A stretch of DNA of 41,070 nt from positions 1 through 41,070 of the forward strand of contig CAISGR010000058.1 in assembly GCA_903884945.1 (NCBI GenBank). The letters are read 5' to 3'. Each line of letters opens with the position of its first letter. Within the stretch, counting starts at the first letter, position 1. The notes under the pieces are model-generated. The model did not search any database and had not been told where the DNA came from. It saw only the letters and a program-made list of their open reading frames with translations. The position numbers and the translations under genes were made by a program. Source of the stretch: an uncultured bacterium. GTDB lineage: Bacteria > Pseudomonadota > Alphaproteobacteria > Sphingomonadales > Sphingomonadaceae. Below, piece by piece: positions 1 through 8,389 of this stretch.

Positions 1-2084
1 AGGACGACGTGGGCATTGCAGCGCCGGTCCTGCGCACCGCGCGGCTGCGTGCCGACGAATGGATCGCCATGCTGCCCGGCATGTCGCCGGCGGTCCGCTC
101 GCTGATGCGCCACCGGCGCGACCTGCCGCCGGCCGTGGGACGGGCGCTCGAAAGCTTCGGCAGCGTCGATTTCGTGCTCGGCGCGGGCGAAGCAGCCGCT
201 GTCGAACCAGCCCCGGTCGAAGCAGCAACGCCCGAGCCGGACATGCCAGTGCAGGCCGAGGCAGTCGCCGAGCCGCGGGACGCCGCAATGGTCGAAGCCA
301 TCGCCGAGCCGGCCCGTCCTTCCGACGCCGCAGCGGCCACCGCGCCGGCGGTCGAAGCGATATCGATTGACTGGACCGATGTGGTCGAGCCGCTGCCCGC
401 CAACGAGGCCGATCCCACGACCGGGGCGATGCCGACAACGCCGGAAGAAGCTTCTGGCGAAGCCGTCATTGGCGTCGTGCCGGAAGAAGATGAGGGTACG
501 CCCGGAGCGGCTGAAGCGGTCTTTGTTCCGCCTGCCGAATCGACCTTTGTTTCGATCGCCAGCGTCGCGCTGGGCCTGCCGGTTGTTGCCGAGGCGCTGC
601 GCCAGTCCGCCGCCGAAACGCCGGAAGTTGCGACACCGGCCGCGCAGTTCGCGGCGACGGGCTCGGCTGGTGCGGAGCATCCGTCAGGGTTGACCGAGCC
701 GCTGGGACACGCCGAGCCCGAGGCGGCAGCTATCGACTCCGAGGTTGCCGTTGCGGAGACTGAGCCGGTCGTCGCCGAAGCGGGTAAGGTCGTCCCCATC
801 GCTGCCGAAGCGGCGGCCGTCGTCGATGCGTCCGCACCGGAGTCGGTCGCGCGTCTTGCCGAAGTCACCCTGTTGCAGCCGCCGCCTGCGGAGGCCGCGA
901 CGGGCATGTTCCAGATCGCTGAGCTGGTGGCCCGCATCGATGCCTATCAACGCCAGCGCGAAGATTCGCCTGCCGGCCCGCTCGTCGAGTCGATGCGCCT
1001 GTCCGAGCATCAGCCGGCGCTCTTCGACTTCGAGCCCGCCCCGGCGCCGGCCTTCCGTTTCGAAACCGATGCATCGGGCATCGTCCGTTGGGTGGAGGGG
1101 GCTGCGCGCGCGCCGCTGATCGGCCTGTCGCTGGATCTCGCCACGCCATCGGGCGGGTCGCAGGTCGATGGCGTTGCCGCTGGCGCGTTCCGGCGTCGCG
1201 CGGGCTTCGCCAATGCCCGCCTCATTGTCGAAGGCAATTCCGATGCCGCGGGCCAGTGGCGCATCACCGGTATACCGGTGTTCGATCGCGATACCGGCCG
1301 CTTCACCGGCTATCGCGGCAGTGCCCGCCGACCCCGGCCGGATGAGACCGCGGAACCGGTTCATGGCAATCGCAACCCGGCTTCGGATGCGCTGCGCCAG
1401 CTTGTCCACGAACTGCGCACGCCCACCAATGCGATCGCCGGTTTTGCGGAGATGATCGAGACGCAGATGCTCGGCCCGGTTCCGCACGCCTATCGCGCGC
1501 ACGCCGCCACTATTCGCAGCCAGGCCGGCGATTTGCTGACCGCGATCGACGATATCGACATGGCCGCGCGAATCGATTCGAAGGCGCTCGATCTCCGCCC
1601 GACCGAAGTGCCGATCCGGCCGCTGCTGACCCGGATCGCGGACGACCTGAAGCCGCTTGCCAGCCTGCGCGGCACGATCCTCGATCTCTATATTGGCGAC
1701 AGTGACGGCGATATCGCGGTGGCGGGCGACGACCGCGCGGTCGAGCGCCTGATCGGCCGGCTGATGGCGACACTCGTCGCGTCGGGCGCCAAGGATGAAC
1801 GGATCGGGGTCGCGGCAACGCTCGATGCCGACGGTCAGGTTGCGCTGGCGTTCGATCGCCCCGCGGCGCTTGCCTCTTATGCCGGCGACGCGCTGCTCGC
1901 GATCGACGCCGAGTCCGAGGCCGAGCGCGACGGCGCCCCGCTGCTCGGCACCGGTTTCGCGCTCAGGCTTGCGCGCAATCTCGCGGTGGAACTGCACGGC
2001 TCGCTCACGATCGGCGACAAGACCTTGACTTTGCGGCTGCCCGCCGCCGTTATCGACAGCGTGGAGCAGGTTTCTTCCAGCTGA
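1..2084 (+). CDS. PAS/HisKA sensor histidine kinase-like protein, 5' end cut by window
   Basis: The reading frame is open from the first base, so the true start probably lies upstream; the first in-window start is GTG at 9. Counting from base 9, the N-terminal residues resemble the helical repeats of DUF2336-type proteins (motif AAPVLRTARL). An Ala/Glu/Pro/Val-rich low-complexity linker follows to about residue 300, then a PAS-like segment at about 345-440 and a HisKA dimerisation domain with the phospho-acceptor motif VHELRTPTN, His467. The last 150 residues should be the HATPase domain but are degenerate: I see no N-box asparagine and no DxGxG box, only a G2-like GTGFALRLA stretch. It may act as a phosphotransfer or signalling scaffold and not as an active kinase. 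No transmembrane segment is evident, suggesting a cytoplasmic protein. The following deacetylase gene begins 2 bases after the stop, which suggests co-translation. No response regulator gene is adjacent. Confidence 0.8.
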   Translation, partial: DDVGIAAPVLRTARLRADEWIAMLPGMSPAVRSLMRHRRDLPPAVGRALESFGSVDFVLGAGEAAAVEPAPVEAATPEPDMPVQAEAVAEPRDAAMVEAIAEPARPSDAAAATAPAVEAISIDWTDVVEPLPANEADPTTGAMPTTPEEASGEAVIGVVPEEDEGTPGAAEAVFVPPAESTFVSIASVALGLPVVAEALRQSAAETPEVATPAAQFAATGSAGAEHPSGLTEPLGHAEPEAAAIDSEVAVAETEPVVAEAGKVVPIAAEAAAVVDASAPESVARLAEVTLLQPPPAEAATGMFQIAELVARIDAYQRQREDSPAGPLVESMRLSEHQPALFDFEPAPAPAFRFETDASGIVRWVEGAARAPLIGLSLDLATPSGGSQVDGVAAGAFRRRAGFANARLIVEGNSDAAGQWRITGIPVFDRDTGRFTGYRGSARRPRPDETAEPVHGNRNPASDALRQLVHELRTPTNAIAGFAEMIETQMLGPVPHAYRAHAATIRSQAGDLLTAIDDIDMAARIDSKALDLRPTEVPIRPLLTRIADDLKPLASLRGTILDLYIGDSDGDIAVAGDDRAVERLIGRLMATLVASGAKDERIGVAATLDADGQVALAFDRPAALASYAGDALLAIDAESEAERDGAPLLGTGFALRLARNLAVELHGSLTIGDKTLTLRLPAAVIDSVEQVSSS

Positions 2085-2086
2085 TC

Positions 2087-3136
2087 GTGGTCGAGCCCAC
2101 ACCCTCCCGGGAGCGGATGCGGGGCTACCGCGTCCCGCCGCCGCCCGCTGGCGATATGGTCGACTGGCCGGCCGAGTTCGGCACCCGCTTCACCGTGTTC
2201 GTCGATACCGAGGAGGAATTCGACTGGAACGCGCCGCTTACGCGCGACCGTCACGGCGTCTCGCATGTCACGGCGCTGCCCGAGACGCATCGCCGCTTCG
2301 CCGGTCGTGGTATCCCGCTCGCCTATATGGTCGATTATCCGATCGCGACTGATCCGCGTGCGATCGAGATCTTGCGCGGTCTCGTCGCTGATGGGGTGTC
2401 GACCATCGGCACGCAGCTCCATGCCTGGGTCAATCCGCCCTTCGACGAGATTCTCAGCCCTGCCAACAGCTTCGCCGGCAACCTGCCCGAGTCACTCGAA
2501 GCGGCGAAGCTCGACGCGCTCACCGGCGCCATCACCGCGGCGTTCGGCGTCGTCCCGGTCGCCTATCGCGCCGGCCGCTACGGCATCGGGCCGGCTACGC
2601 TCGGCCTGCTCGCCGCGCGCGGCTACCTGCTCGACAGCTCGATGCGTTCCGCGCACTGCTATACGGACGAAGGCGGTCCGGATTTTGCGGCGATCGGCAA
2701 TCGTGCGTTCCGCACCGGGCCTGCGGGTGCGCTCCTGGAAGTGCCGCTGACCACGGTGTTCACCGGCCTCGCCCGCCGCGCCGGGATCGGCCTCTACAAC
2801 GCGCTTGGCCGCGTGCCGAAGGGCAGGGGCGTGTTCGCGCGCAGCCACATGCTGTCCCGCGTCGCGCTCACGCCGGAGCAGATGCCGCTGGCGGATGCGC
2901 GCGAGGCGGTCGCGGTCGCGCTGGGGGAGGGGCTGCGCCTGCTCAATTTCTCGTTTCATTCGCCCTCGATCGTTCCCGGCCATACGCCCTATGTCCGGGA
3001 CGCGGCCGATCTGGCGGCTTTCCACGGCTGGTGGGATCGAATCCTCGACGATCTCGGCCGGCGTGGTGTTGCGCCCGCATCGCTCGCCGAGATCATCGAC
3101 GCGGCACCCTTGCCAGCAAAGCGCGCCCTCCGCTAA
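2087..3136 (+). CDS. WalW-type polysaccharide deacetylase family protein
   Basis: 349 residues. The opening FTVFVDTEEEFDW block is characteristic of the WalW branch of the carbohydrate esterase 4/NodB-like fold, where acidic residues near the first strand line the metal site. Later conserved-looking pieces are QLHAWVNPP, YRAGRYG and the terminal NFSFHSPS block with a His. No signal peptide is visible, so it may act on cytoplasmic polysaccharide precursors; family members often sit in exopolysaccharide or cell-envelope gene sets. The GTG start at 2087 lies 2 bases after the upstream stop and fits coupled translation; an ATG at 2117 with GGGAG just upstream is an alternative giving a protein 10 residues shorter. 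The substrate is unknown. The family is clear, the exact reaction is not. Confidence 0.8.
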   Translation: MVEPTPSRERMRGYRVPPPPAGDMVDWPAEFGTRFTVFVDTEEEFDWNAPLTRDRHGVSHVTALPETHRRFAGRGIPLAYMVDYPIATDPRAIEILRGLVADGVSTIGTQLHAWVNPPFDEILSPANSFAGNLPESLEAAKLDALTGAITAAFGVVPVAYRAGRYGIGPATLGLLAARGYLLDSSMRSAHCYTDEGGPDFAAIGNRAFRTGPAGALLEVPLTTVFTGLARRAGIGLYNALGRVPKGRGVFARSHMLSRVALTPEQMPLADAREAVAVALGEGLRLLNFSFHSPSIVPGHTPYVRDAADLAAFHGWWDRILDDLGRRGVAPASLAEIIDAAPLPAKRALR

Positions 3137-3150
3137 CGAGCGCTTTGGTG

Positions 3151-3227
3151 GGGCCCGTAGCTCAACTGGTTAGAGCTGCCCGCTCATAACGGGTAGGTTG
3201 CGGGTTCAAGTCCTGCCGGGCCCACCA
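3151..3227 (+). tRNA. tRNA with CAT anticodon (probably tRNA-Ile2, else elongator tRNA-Met)
   Basis: A 77-base cloverleaf with encoded CCA. The acceptor stem pairs GGGCCCG with CGGGCCC; the D arm is GCTC/GAGC; the anticodon stem is GCCCG/CGGGT with loop CTCATAA, anticodon CAT at 3185-3187; the T arm is GCGGG/CCTGC around TTCAAGT. C4-G69 and C5-G68 in the acceptor stem match the pairs known to favour TilS lysidine modification in E. coli, and the D arm is not that of an initiator, so tRNA-Ile2 reading AUA is the better guess. Elongator Met cannot be excluded from sequence alone. Confidence 0.92.
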
Positions 3228-3274
3228 ACCTCCTTGCTTCCTGCGAACCCCGCGCCTAAAGCCGCGCCTCCGGT

Positions 3275-3351
<77 letters not shown>

Positions 3352-3371
3352 ATGCCTTCATCTGCCGTCGT

Positions 3372-4322
3372 TCAGCCAGCCGGGGCAGCTTGCCCGCCCC
3401 GGCGCGGGATCAGGTGCAGCACCCCCACGATCGCGCCACCGACGATAATCCCTGCCACTGCCGATCCGATCGCGCCGACCAACCATTCGACCAGCCCGGC
3501 GGCGACGAGGGACGCCCGGCCGGCTGCCACGGCTGCACCGTGCAGCGCATGCGGGATCGCGCCGAGGCCGAACGTCTCCAGTCCGTGGATGATGAAACCG
3601 CCGCCCACCCAGGCCATGGCCGCGACGCCCAGCGTGGACAGTCCCTCGAGCAGCAGCGGCATGGCCTTGACCAGCCCGCGCCCGATCGCCCGGACGCCGG
3701 CGCCGCGCCGCTGCGCGAGGTGCAGCCCGATATCGTCCATCTTCACGATCAGCGCGACGACGCCGTACACGCCGATCGTGATTGCGATGCCCACCGCGGC
3801 GAGCACGCCTGCCTGCATTGCCAGCGATTCGCCGGGGATCTCGGAGAGCGCGATCACCATGATCTCGGCCGACAGGATGAAGTCGGTGCGGATCGCCCCG
3901 CCGACCTGCCGCGCCTCGAGTTCCTTCGCGTCACCGATCTGTGCCACTTCCTCGGCATGGCCGCTGCCGCCGAGCGCCTCGACGATCTTCTCGGTCGCTT
4001 CGAAGCACAGATAGGCGCCACCCAGCATCAGCAGCGGGGTGATCGCCCAGGGCAGGAAGCTGCTCAGCAGCAACGCCGCTGGTAGCAGGAACAGGAGCTT
4101 GTTGCGCAGCGATCCCACCGCGATCTTCGCGATGATCGGCAATTCGCGATCGGGCGTCAGCCCCACGACGTAGCGCGGCGTCACGGCGGTATCGTCGATC
4201 ACCACGCCTGCCGCCTTCACGCCCGCCCGGCCCGCGGCGCCTGCCGCGTCGTCGAGCGACGCAGCCGCCAGCTTCGCGATCATCGCGATATCGTCGAGCA
4301 GCGCTACCAGGCCTCCGGGCAT
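3372..4322 (-). CDS. DUF808 (YedI-like) integral membrane protein
   Basis: 316 residues, the usual length for this family. The N-terminus MPGGLVALLDDIAMIAK followed by the DDTAVTP and RELPIIAKIAVGSLRNK blocks is the family signature. Several hydrophobic membrane-spanning stretches follow: one after SLRNK, one around the SAEIMVIALSE block, one around GIAITIGVYGVVALIVK, and two near the C-terminus. It should be an inner-membrane protein; the molecular role of the family is not established. The ATG at 4322 starts the classic N-terminus. It diverges from the SulP gene across about 210 bases, which would hold promoters for both directions, and its 3' end lies 20 bases from tRNA-Pro on the opposite strand. 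Confidence 0.88.
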   Translation of the reverse strand: MPGGLVALLDDIAMIAKLAAASLDDAAGAAGRAGVKAAGVVIDDTAVTPRYVVGLTPDRELPIIAKIAVGSLRNKLLFLLPAALLLSSFLPWAITPLLMLGGAYLCFEATEKIVEALGGSGHAEEVAQIGDAKELEARQVGGAIRTDFILSAEIMVIALSEIPGESLAMQAGVLAAVGIAITIGVYGVVALIVKMDDIGLHLAQRRGAGVRAIGRGLVKAMPLLLEGLSTLGVAAMAWVGGGFIIHGLETFGLGAIPHALHGAAVAAGRASLVAAGLVEWLVGAIGSAVAGIIVGGAIVGVLHLIPRRGGQAAPAG

Positions 4323-4534
4323 CCGAATCTTCTCCGCAGTGAATGATCTGCTGGTATCCGATTCCGCACGCAGCGCCAGAAAATGCTGGCCGGGCGGTCG
4401 CGGTGCTGCCGCCTGCGTTGCCGTGGCCGCAAAGCGGGTCTAGTCCCGCTCCGGACGCGACGGGGACAGGCGCATGAGCGCGACGGCGGCCAGATCTGAA
4501 CATCGCCACGGCGCGCCCCGCCTTGACGGCTAGC

Positions 4535-6175
4535 ATGGTATCGCGGCGCCCGCCCCGGCATATCATAGCCAATGTCGCCGCCGGCCTCTCGGTCGCCGGG
4601 CTGATGCTGCCCGAGGCGGTCGCCTATGGTGGGATCGCCGGCCTCGCGCCGGGGCGCGCGATCGCCGCCGCGCTCGCCGGTGGTGCCGCCTATGCGCTGC
4701 TCGGCCGCAGCCGCTTCGCCATCGTCGGGCCGACCTCCGCGTCTGCCACGATTCTCGCGGCCTCGTTGGCGACGCTCCCCGGCAGCCCGGCGGAGCGCGC
4801 CGCGATGGCGACGGTCATGGTTGCCATGGTCGGGGGTGCGTTCGCGCTGATCGCCGCCTTCCGTCTGGGCAGCCTGTCGGCGTTCATCGCCCGGCCGGTG
4901 CTGCGCGGCTTCGGCTTCGGCCTGGCGATCACCATCATCATCCGCCAGCTACCGCATCTGCTCGGCGTTACCGTCGCGGCAAGTTCCACGCTCGCGCAGC
5001 TGCTCGAGCTCGCGGCACACCCGGATCGGGTCAACGCCGCGAGCCTTGCGATCGGCGCTGTCGCGCTCGCCACGCTGCTCGGCCTGCGCGCGACGCGGCG
5101 ACTGCCCGCCGCACTGATCGTGCTGCTGCTGGGCATGGCATTTTCCCGGCTGGCCGACCTGCCGGCGCTTGGCGTGGCGCAGGTCGGTCCGATCGGAGTC
5201 GGCCTGCCATCCTTCACCCTTCCGGATCTCGGCTTTGCGCGCTGGTCGCGCCTCGCCCAGCTCGCCGTGCCGCTCATGCTGATCCTCCTCGCGGAAAGCT
5301 GGGGGGCGATCCGCTCGCTCGCGCTGCGCCATGGTGACACGATCTCGGCCAACCGCGAATTCGGCGCGCTTGCCGGCGCAAATCTCCTGTCCGCGTTCGT
5401 CCAGGGCATGCCGGTCGGCGCGGGCTTCTCCGCTGCGGCCGCCAACGAGACCGCGGGCGCCACCGGCCGGGTCGCTGCGCTGGCCGCGGTGCTGGCGCTT
5501 GGCGCTGCCGTGCTGTTCGCCGGCCCCGCGATCGCCGCGCTGCCCCAGCCGCTGCTCGCCGCGGTCGTCATAGCGGCGCTGACTCACGCGCTGTCGCCCG
5601 CGCCGCTCGCCACCCTGTTCCGGATCGACCGCGACCAGTGGATCGCGCTCGCCGCGGCGCTAGGCGTCATCCTGTTCGGCGTGCTGGACGGGATGCTGAT
5701 CGCGGTGCTGCTGTCGATCGGCGCCTTGCTCAACCGGCTCGCGCACCCGGTCGTCAGTGAACTCGGCCGGCTCGGCGACACGCATGATTTCGTTGATCGC
5801 GCCCGCCATCCCGAGGCGGTGCCGGTGCCGGGCATCGCTATCTTCCGTCCCAACGCGCCGCTGTTCTTCGCCAATGCCGAACAGTCGCTCGGCCTGATCG
5901 CCGCCCGGGCAGGGACGCGCGGCGCCGCGCACCTCGTCCTCAGCCTGGAGGAGAGTGACGATCTCGACAGCACTGCGCTGGAGGCGATCGTCGAATGCGA
6001 AAAGCAGCTGCATGCAAAAGGTCTGTCGCTCAGCCTCGCCCGGGCGCATGATCGCGTGCGCGACGTGCTGGTGACGGCCGGCCTCGGTCGCCTGGCAGAA
6101 GGCGCGTCGTTCAGCGTGGCGGACGCTGTGGCGATGGCGGAAGCGAAGGGAAGCGACGATGTACAACCTGCTTGA
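4535..6175 (+). CDS. SulP family inorganic anion transporter with STAS domain
   Basis: 546 residues from the ATG at 4535; a TTG at 4523 in the same frame would add four residues, and neither start has a good Shine-Dalgarno. The N-terminal motifs GLMLPEAVAYGGIAGLAPG and FAIVGPTSASATI are typical of SulP permeases, followed by about ten more membrane-spanning stretches to about residue 395. A cytoplasmic STAS domain follows (about 430-535) containing LSLEESDDLDSTALEAI, which matches the STAS loop around the conserved D-S-T. Family members carry sulfate, bicarbonate or dicarboxylates with sodium or protons; the substrate here cannot be read from sequence. The last 17 bases overlap the next gene, indicating coupled translation with the ParB/Srx-fold protein. 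Confidence 0.88.
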   Translation: MVSRRPPRHIIANVAAGLSVAGLMLPEAVAYGGIAGLAPGRAIAAALAGGAAYALLGRSRFAIVGPTSASATILAASLATLPGSPAERAAMATVMVAMVGGAFALIAAFRLGSLSAFIARPVLRGFGFGLAITIIIRQLPHLLGVTVAASSTLAQLLELAAHPDRVNAASLAIGAVALATLLGLRATRRLPAALIVLLLGMAFSRLADLPALGVAQVGPIGVGLPSFTLPDLGFARWSRLAQLAVPLMLILLAESWGAIRSLALRHGDTISANREFGALAGANLLSAFVQGMPVGAGFSAAAANETAGATGRVAALAAVLALGAAVLFAGPAIAALPQPLLAAVVIAALTHALSPAPLATLFRIDRDQWIALAAALGVILFGVLDGMLIAVLLSIGALLNRLAHPVVSELGRLGDTHDFVDRARHPEAVPVPGIAIFRPNAPLFFANAEQSLGLIAARAGTRGAAHLVLSLEESDDLDSTALEAIVECEKQLHAKGLSLSLARAHDRVRDVLVTAGLGRLAEGASFSVADAVAMAEAKGSDDVQPA

Positions 6176-6773
6176 ACCGCGCCTGCAACCGGTGCCGCTC
6201 GGCGATTTGCGCCCGACCCAGATGACGGTCGGCCTGATCGAGGTCGAGCGCAAGCGCCGCGAATGGCTCGATCATGCCGCGACCGACGGGCCCGATTTCC
6301 TCGGCAGCCACATGATCCCGGTTGTGCTCGGCCCGCGCCAGGTGCCGTGGCTGATCGATCATCATCATCTCGCCCGCGCGCTGCATGACGAAGGGGTGGC
6401 ACATGTGCTGGTCAGCGTCGTCGCGCGGCTCGATCATCTCCACAAGGCGGATTTCCTGACCTTCATGGACAATCGCAACTGGCTCCATCCCTATGACGAG
6501 AAGGGGCAGCGCCGTGACGTCCGCGAGCTCCCGCGCTCGATCGGGCGGATGGCGGACGATCCGTACCGGTCGCTGGCCGGCGCGGTGCGGCGGGCAGGGG
6601 GCTATGCCAAGACGGAAATGCCCTATGCCGAATTTCTCTGGGCCGATTTCCTGCGCGGCAAGGTCGCGGCGAAGACAGTGGCGGGCAAGTTCGAGAAGGC
6701 CGTGCACAAGGCCCTCGCGGTGGCGCACGGCGCCGAGGCGACGCATCTGCCGGGCTATTGCGGTACGTTCTGA
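6159..6773 (+). CDS. ParB/Srx-fold protein (ParBc_2-like putative nuclease)
   Basis: 204 residues. The order of motifs fits the ParBc_2 group of the ParB/sulfiredoxin superfamily: LRPTQMTVGLIEVERKR, a histidine cluster VPWLIDHHHLARAL, then LDHLHKADFLTFMDNRNW. The family is annotated as putative nucleases by fold only; no experimentally proven activity is known to me for this subgroup. GAAGGGAAG just before the ATG at 6159 is a good ribosome site and lies inside the SulP gene, with a 17-base overlap. The protein has no signal peptide and should be cytosolic. It converges on the HxlR gene and overlaps it by 19 bases. The pairing with SulP is the main clue to function. Confidence 0.75.
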   Translation: MYNLLEPRLQPVPLGDLRPTQMTVGLIEVERKRREWLDHAATDGPDFLGSHMIPVVLGPRQVPWLIDHHHLARALHDEGVAHVLVSVVARLDHLHKADFLTFMDNRNWLHPYDEKGQRRDVRELPRSIGRMADDPYRSLAGAVRRAGGYAKTEMPYAEFLWADFLRGKVAAKTVAGKFEKAVHKALAVAHGAEATHLPGYCGTF

Positions 6774-7213
6774 GGCGCCTGCCCGCTGCGCCGTTCTTCC
6801 CATGTCAGCCCGATCGCCGGCATGCTCAACTCGATCCAGTCGACCAGCCGCCGTACCCTTTCCGCCGCCTCGCGGCCCAGCGGCGTCAGGCTGTATTCCA
6901 CATGCGGCGGCACCACCTGGAAGGCGCGCCGCTCGACCAGCCCGTCGCCCTCGAGCCATTGCAGCGTCTGCGAGAGCATCCGCTCGCTGACGCCGCCGAT
7001 CATCCGCCGCAATGCGCTGAAGCGCTGCGTTCCCTCTTCCAGCGCGATCAGCACAAGGACGCCCCAGCGGCTCGTCACATGCTTCAGCACGTCGCGCGAG
7101 GGGCAGGTCGCCGCCATGACGTCACCGCGCCGGAAGCGTTCGGACAACGATGCTGCGGCTGCGGTGGAGTCCTCGGAGGTGAGGGCGCCGGCGTTGGGGA
7201 TATCTTCTTCCAT
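6755..7213 (-). CDS. HxlR family winged-helix transcriptional regulator
   Basis: 152 residues from the ATG at 7213, chosen because GAAGG lies 5 bases upstream; an in-frame ATG at 7225 has no ribosome site. The single Cys in the ATCPSRDVLKHVTSRWG block is the position used as redox or quinone sensor in YodB/QorR-type members. The winged-helix core follows: FSALRRMIGGVSERMLSQTL (recognition helix), then GLVERRAFQVVPPHVEYSLT (wing). It diverges from the QorB-like reductase, the same pairing as E. coli ytfH/ytfG, so it likely represses that gene and itself in response to quinones or electrophiles. The 3' end overlaps the ParB/Srx gene tail to tail. Confidence 0.85.
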   Translation of the reverse strand: MEEDIPNAGALTSEDSTAAAASLSERFRRGDVMAATCPSRDVLKHVTSRWGVLVLIALEEGTQRFSALRRMIGGVSERMLSQTLQWLEGDGLVERRAFQVVPPHVEYSLTPLGREAAERVRRLVDWIELSMPAIGLTWEERRSGQAPQNVPQ

Positions 7214-7230
7214 GCTTACCTTCATGTGCG

Positions 7231-7249
7231 TACTTACGAAAAATAAGCA
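7231..7249. promoter_or_regulatory. Candidate HxlR operator
   Basis: Inverted repeat TACTTA-N7-TAAGCA, matching in five of six positions, midway between the HxlR and QorB-like genes. TACT/AGTA-type half sites are known for YodB and QorR regulators. Binding by the neighbouring HxlR protein is an inference from position and motif. Confidence 0.45.
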
Positions 7250-7291
7250 AGGTGCCTAGATCGGCGGGGTCACCACAATGGAGAAAGACCC

Positions 7292-8137
7292 ATGACGATC
7301 GCGATCACCGGCACCACCGGTCAGCTTGGCCGACGAGTCGTCGCAAAACTGAAGGCCGCCGTGCCCGCCGGGGACATTGTCGCGCTGGCCCGCACGCCGG
7401 CAAAGGCGGCCGATCTCGGCGTCGCCGCGCGCGAGGCCGATTATGCCCGGCCGGAGACATTGGCCCCCGCGCTCGCCGGGATCGCTACCCTTCTGCTCAT
7501 CTCGTCGAGCGAGGTCGGCCAGCGCAGCGTCCAGCATCGCAACGTGATCGCGGCCGCACGGCAGGCGGGCGTGGGGCGCATCGTCTATACCAGCCTGCTC
7601 CATGCCGACACCTCGCCGCTGAGCCTCGCGGCCGAACATCTCGATACCGAGGCAGCGCTGGCTGAATCGGGCCTCGCCGTGACCATCCTGCGCAATGGCT
7701 GGTACACCGAGAATTACCTGGGTTCGGTCCAGGGCGCGCTCGCGTCCGGCACGATCATCGGCAGCGCCGGGGACGGCAGGATTTCGTCCGCCACCCGGGA
7801 TGATTTCGCCGATGCCGCCGTCGCGGTGCTCACCGGCGCGGGCCATGAGGGCAGACGCTACGAGCTTGCGGGCGACGAATCCTGGACCCTCGCCGATCTC
7901 GCGGCGGAGCTGTCGCGGCAGAGCGGCAAGGCGATTGCCTACACCAACCTGCCGGAGGCGGAATATGCCGCCGCGCTGGTCGGCTTCGGCCTGCCCGAGG
8001 CGCTGGCCCGCGCCATCGCCGGCTGGGATGCCGGCGCGGCGCAGGGCGCGCTGTTCGATGGCGGGCGGCAGCTATCGGCGCTGATCGGGCGGCCGACGAC
8101 ACCGCTGGGACGTGCCGTCGCGGCGGCGCTGGCGTGA
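7292..8137 (+). CDS. QorB-like NAD(P)H:quinone oxidoreductase (NmrA/SDR family)
   Basis: 281 residues, close to the 286 of E. coli QorB. The N-terminal Rossmann motif is TGTTGQLGRRV (a GxxGxxG variant), followed by the blocks LLISSSEVGQRSVQHRNVI and IVYTSLLHADTSPL, and by ILRNGWYTENY, all typical of the QorB/YtfG atypical short-chain group. It probably reduces quinones with NADPH in the cytosol, detoxifying them. A GGAG ribosome site lies 8 bases before the ATG. The divergent HxlR regulator and the inverted repeat in the shared promoter region suggest induction by quinone or disulfide stress. No signal peptide or membrane segment is seen. Confidence 0.85.
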   Translation: MTIAITGTTGQLGRRVVAKLKAAVPAGDIVALARTPAKAADLGVAAREADYARPETLAPALAGIATLLLISSSEVGQRSVQHRNVIAAARQAGVGRIVYTSLLHADTSPLSLAAEHLDTEAALAESGLAVTILRNGWYTENYLGSVQGALASGTIIGSAGDGRISSATRDDFADAAVAVLTGAGHEGRRYELAGDESWTLADLAAELSRQSGKAIAYTNLPEAEYAAALVGFGLPEALARAIAGWDAGAAQGALFDGGRQLSALIGRPTTPLGRAVAAALA

Positions 8138-8389
8138 GGAACGTTTCGGGGCGCGGATCAAGCTCCGCGCTCCGGCCTGCTTCGATCGGGGGCGCCGGCC
8201 GCAGCTTTGCGATGGCCTTGTCGTCTGCGGGCGAAGCGCAGGGGCGCACAGCCGGCGCGCCGTCAACCACCGCTGCCCGGCGATTCTGCGATCAAATGAT
8301 GCTGCGGTGCGACAATCACTATTGCGATGATACAACATCACTCTAAAGGAGAGGCGAGTCCACGAACCGGGAGAGTTCTAGGAGCATGA

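Noticed and set aside
684..2102. Long minus-strand ORF opposite the sensor kinase
   Set aside because: It is antisense to a gene with clear PAS/HisKA motifs; the product has no recognised domain, and long mirror frames are expected in such GC-rich coding sequence.
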